Source: Pseudomonas serbica (GTDB lineage: Bacteria > Pseudomonadota > Gammaproteobacteria > Pseudomonadales > Pseudomonadaceae). Taken from it: a DNA stretch of 64,000 bases. The notes beneath the pieces are model-generated. The model saw only the letters and a list, made by a program, of their open reading frames with translations. It was not told where the DNA came from and ran no database searches. Position numbers and translations under genes: made by a program. The DNA is taken from positions 186,001 through 250,000 of the forward strand of contig NZ_JAQIYM010000009.1 in assembly GCF_028823535.1 (NCBI RefSeq), written 5' to 3'. Within the stretch, counting starts at the first letter, position 1; the number at the start of each line of letters is the position of its first letter. Shown piece after piece: positions 62,324-64,000 of the stretch.

Positions 62324-63530
62324 GGTTCGGCTCCTCGGCGAAGTCGCTCTCATGGAACTCCATCTCTTCGCTGCCCAGGTGGGTTCGACTCTCCCACTCG
62401 ATGCGCAGCAACAAGCCGAGACAGGCGCAGCAGATCACCAACGAACTGCCGCCATAGCTTAGAAACGGTAAAGTCAGGCCCTTGGTCGGCAGCAGGCCGA
62501 CGTTCACACCGATGTTGATCAGGAATTGACCGATCCACAGGAACGACAAACCGTAGGCGACATAGGCGGCGAAGAACTGCTTGGCCTTCTCGGCCCACAA
62601 GCCGATGTACATGCCGCGAATACAGACGAATACGAACAGGGCCACCGTGCACAACGAGCCCACGGCACCCAGCTCTTCGGCCAGGACCGAGAACACGAAG
62701 TCGGTGTGGGCTTCCGGCAGGTAAAACTGTTTCTGCACGCTGTTGCCCAGGCCGACGCCCAGCCATTCACCGCGCCCGAAAGCAATCAACGCCTGGGACA
62801 ACTGGTAGCCGGCACCGAACTGGTCGGCCCATGGATCGGCAAAGTTGGTCAGACGCGCCATTCGATACGGCTGCATCTGAATCAGCAACACCACCGCCCC
62901 GACCGCCAGCACTACCATCAGGGAAAACCGGAACAGTCCGACCCCTCCAAGGAACAGCATTGCCGCCGCGGCGCCCATCATCACGACGGTGGCACCGAAG
63001 TCCGGCTCCATCAGGAGCAGGCCCGCCATCGGCAGCAGCACGATGAACGGCTTGAAGAAACCCATCCAGCTTTCACGCACTTCTTTCTGGCGACGCACCA
63101 GATAACCGGCGAGGTAGATCACCACGAATACCTTGGCGATCTCGGAAGGCTGTACGTTGAAGAAACTGAAGCCGATCCAGCGCATCGAACCGTTCACCTC
63201 ACGGCCGATCCCCGGAATGATCACCATCACCAGCAAACCGAATGCCCCCAGCAGCATCAACCAGCCCAGGCGTTGCCAGGTGGCGATCGGGATCATCATG
63301 GTGACGATGCAGGCACCCAGGCCCAGCACCACGTAGATCAGGTGGCGAATCATGTAGTACAGGGCGCTGCCCGATTGCACGGCCGCCACTTCGGTCGAGG
63401 CCGAGGCGATCATGATCAGGCCCAGGCCGAGCAACGCCAGGCAACCGGCGAGCATCGGGAAGTCGAGGTCGATACCGCGGCCGGTGATGAGCGGCGATGG
63501 ATAGGGCTTGATGATGCCTTTGAGGCTCAT
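62313..63530 (-). CDS. ftsW: Peptidoglycan glycosyltransferase FtsW
   Basis: The 405-residue SEDS-family membrane protein polymerises septal glycan with FtsI. About ten helices are visible. The SEDS segments include EVNGSMRWIGFSFFNVQPSEIAKV and GLLPTKGLTLPFLSYGGSS. ATG 63530 has GGAGGA about 7 bases upstream and overlaps the murD stop as ATGA. Confidence 0.97.
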   Translation of the reverse strand: MSLKGIIKPYPSPLITGRGIDLDFPMLAGCLALLGLGLIMIASASTEVAAVQSGSALYYMIRHLIYVVLGLGACIVTMMIPIATWQRLGWLMLLGAFGLLVMVIIPGIGREVNGSMRWIGFSFFNVQPSEIAKVFVVIYLAGYLVRRQKEVRESWMGFFKPFIVLLPMAGLLLMEPDFGATVVMMGAAAAMLFLGGVGLFRFSLMVVLAVGAVVLLIQMQPYRMARLTNFADPWADQFGAGYQLSQALIAFGRGEWLGVGLGNSVQKQFYLPEAHTDFVFSVLAEELGAVGSLCTVALFVFVCIRGMYIGLWAEKAKQFFAAYVAYGLSFLWIGQFLINIGVNVGLLPTKGLTLPFLSYGGSSLVICCACLGLLLRIEWESRTHLGSEEMEFHESDFAEEPNHGR

Positions 63531-64000
63531 GCCAGATCCTCCACGGCTTGGACGAACTGGTGACCACGGTCTTCGTAGTTCTTGAACATGTCGAAACTGG
63601 CGCAGGCCGGCGACAGCAGTACCACGTCGCCCGGTTGCGCAGCGGCGCGGCATTGCTCGACGGCTTCGACCAGGGAGCTTGCACGAATCAACGGAACGGC
63701 ATCGCCGATAGCCTGGCCGATCTTGTCGGAGTCACGTCCCATGAGGATCACGGCGCGGCAGTTGGCCGCCACCGGGTCACGCAGGTCCTTGAATTCGGCA
63801 CCCTTGCCGTCGCCACCGGCGATCAGCACGATCTTGCCGTCAATGTCCGCACCCAGGCCTTCGATGGCCGCCAGCGCGGCTCCGACGTTGGTGGCTTTGG
63901 AGTCGTTGTAGTACCCCACGCCATCCAGGTCGCGGACCCACTGGCAACGATGCTCGAGCCCGGCGAAGCTGCGCAGGGCCGAGAGCATGGCGTCGAACGG
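63527..64000 (-). CDS. murD: UDP-N-acetylmuramoylalanine--D-glutamate ligase, C-terminal end (partial)
   Basis: The last 157 codons lie in the window; the gene continues past base 64000. The C-terminal Mur ligase domain reads GVGYYNDSKATN, IAGGDGKGAEF and LLSPACASFDMFKNYEDRG, all MurD hallmarks. It adds D-glutamate to UDP-MurNAc-L-Ala. It is the most upstream dcw gene here and is coupled to ftsW by overlap. Confidence 0.97.
   Translation of the reverse strand, partial: PFDAMLSALRSFAGLEHRCQWVRDLDGVGYYNDSKATNVGAALAAIEGLGADIDGKIVLIAGGDGKGAEFKDLRDPVAANCRAVILMGRDSDKIGQAIGDAVPLIRASSLVEAVEQCRAAAQPGDVVLLSPACASFDMFKNYEDRGHQFVQAVEDLA

Overview
The window is chromosomal DNA of a fluorescent Pseudomonas, most likely P. 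fluorescens group. It is GC-rich with dense coding, and gene after gene matches Pseudomonas core families: BifA, ColRS, GroESL, the Rsx/Rnf-nth block, argG-motY-pyrC-rnt, bfd-bfrB, and the dcw cell-wall/division cluster. No tRNA, rRNA, CRISPR array, integrase or insertion sequence was seen. Species-level naming would need comparison with other genomes.

Layout. 1-179: 3' end of the glucose dehydrogenase gene. 495-2546: bifA. 2771-12269: an iron-related lipoprotein/cytochrome cluster (imelysin, di-heme DUF1111, imelysin, DUF1513), split by a 4.2-kb gene on the opposite strand that encodes a dermonecrotic-toxin-like protein. 12475-16670: a MexVW-type RND efflux pair. 16759-21429: envelope genes (small secreted protein, InaA/WapQ-like kinase, methyltransferase, ColS, ColR and a divergent PAP2 phosphatase with a matching ColR box). 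21518-25955: groEL, groES, fxsA, a HugZ-like protein and an SDR. This 0.5-26 kb order follows the P. aeruginosa PA4367-PA4389 order as I remember it. 26086-29384: divergent mrp/apbC and metG. 29529-33945: an unusual Rnf-like operon (A, B, D, G, E, with no C) followed by nth and a 59-residue PA3496-type protein.

34237-36240 is a short accessory stretch: an orphan BvgA-like response regulator, an AT-rich intergenic region and a two-helix membrane protein of unknown function. 36292-42317 returns to core genes: argG with an ArgR-type direct-repeat operator, motY, pyrC, rnt, a 2-Cys peroxiredoxin, bfd with a Fur box, and bfrB. 42519-54308 is more variable: a CheV-type coupling protein, an acetyltransferase, small secreted proteins, a second RND pair with an adjoining metal-type two-component system, an OprD-family porin and a diguanylate cyclase. 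54387-64000 is the 3' part of the dcw cluster on the minus strand (murD-ftsW-murG-murC-ddlB-ftsQ-ftsA-ftsZ-lpxC), with tight overlaps.

The most unusual items are the Rnf-like complex and the toxin-like gene. The Rnf-like operon has no RnfC, has lost three of the four cysteines expected for the RnfA/RnfE intramembrane iron-sulfur site, and carries an RnfB with no membrane anchor but with an RnfC-like Lys/Ala-rich tail. The toxin-like gene interrupts a conserved cluster and has a separable C-terminal module with no visible immunity partner. Envelope homeostasis (ColRS, InaA, lpxC, dcw), efflux and iron handling are the recurring themes.
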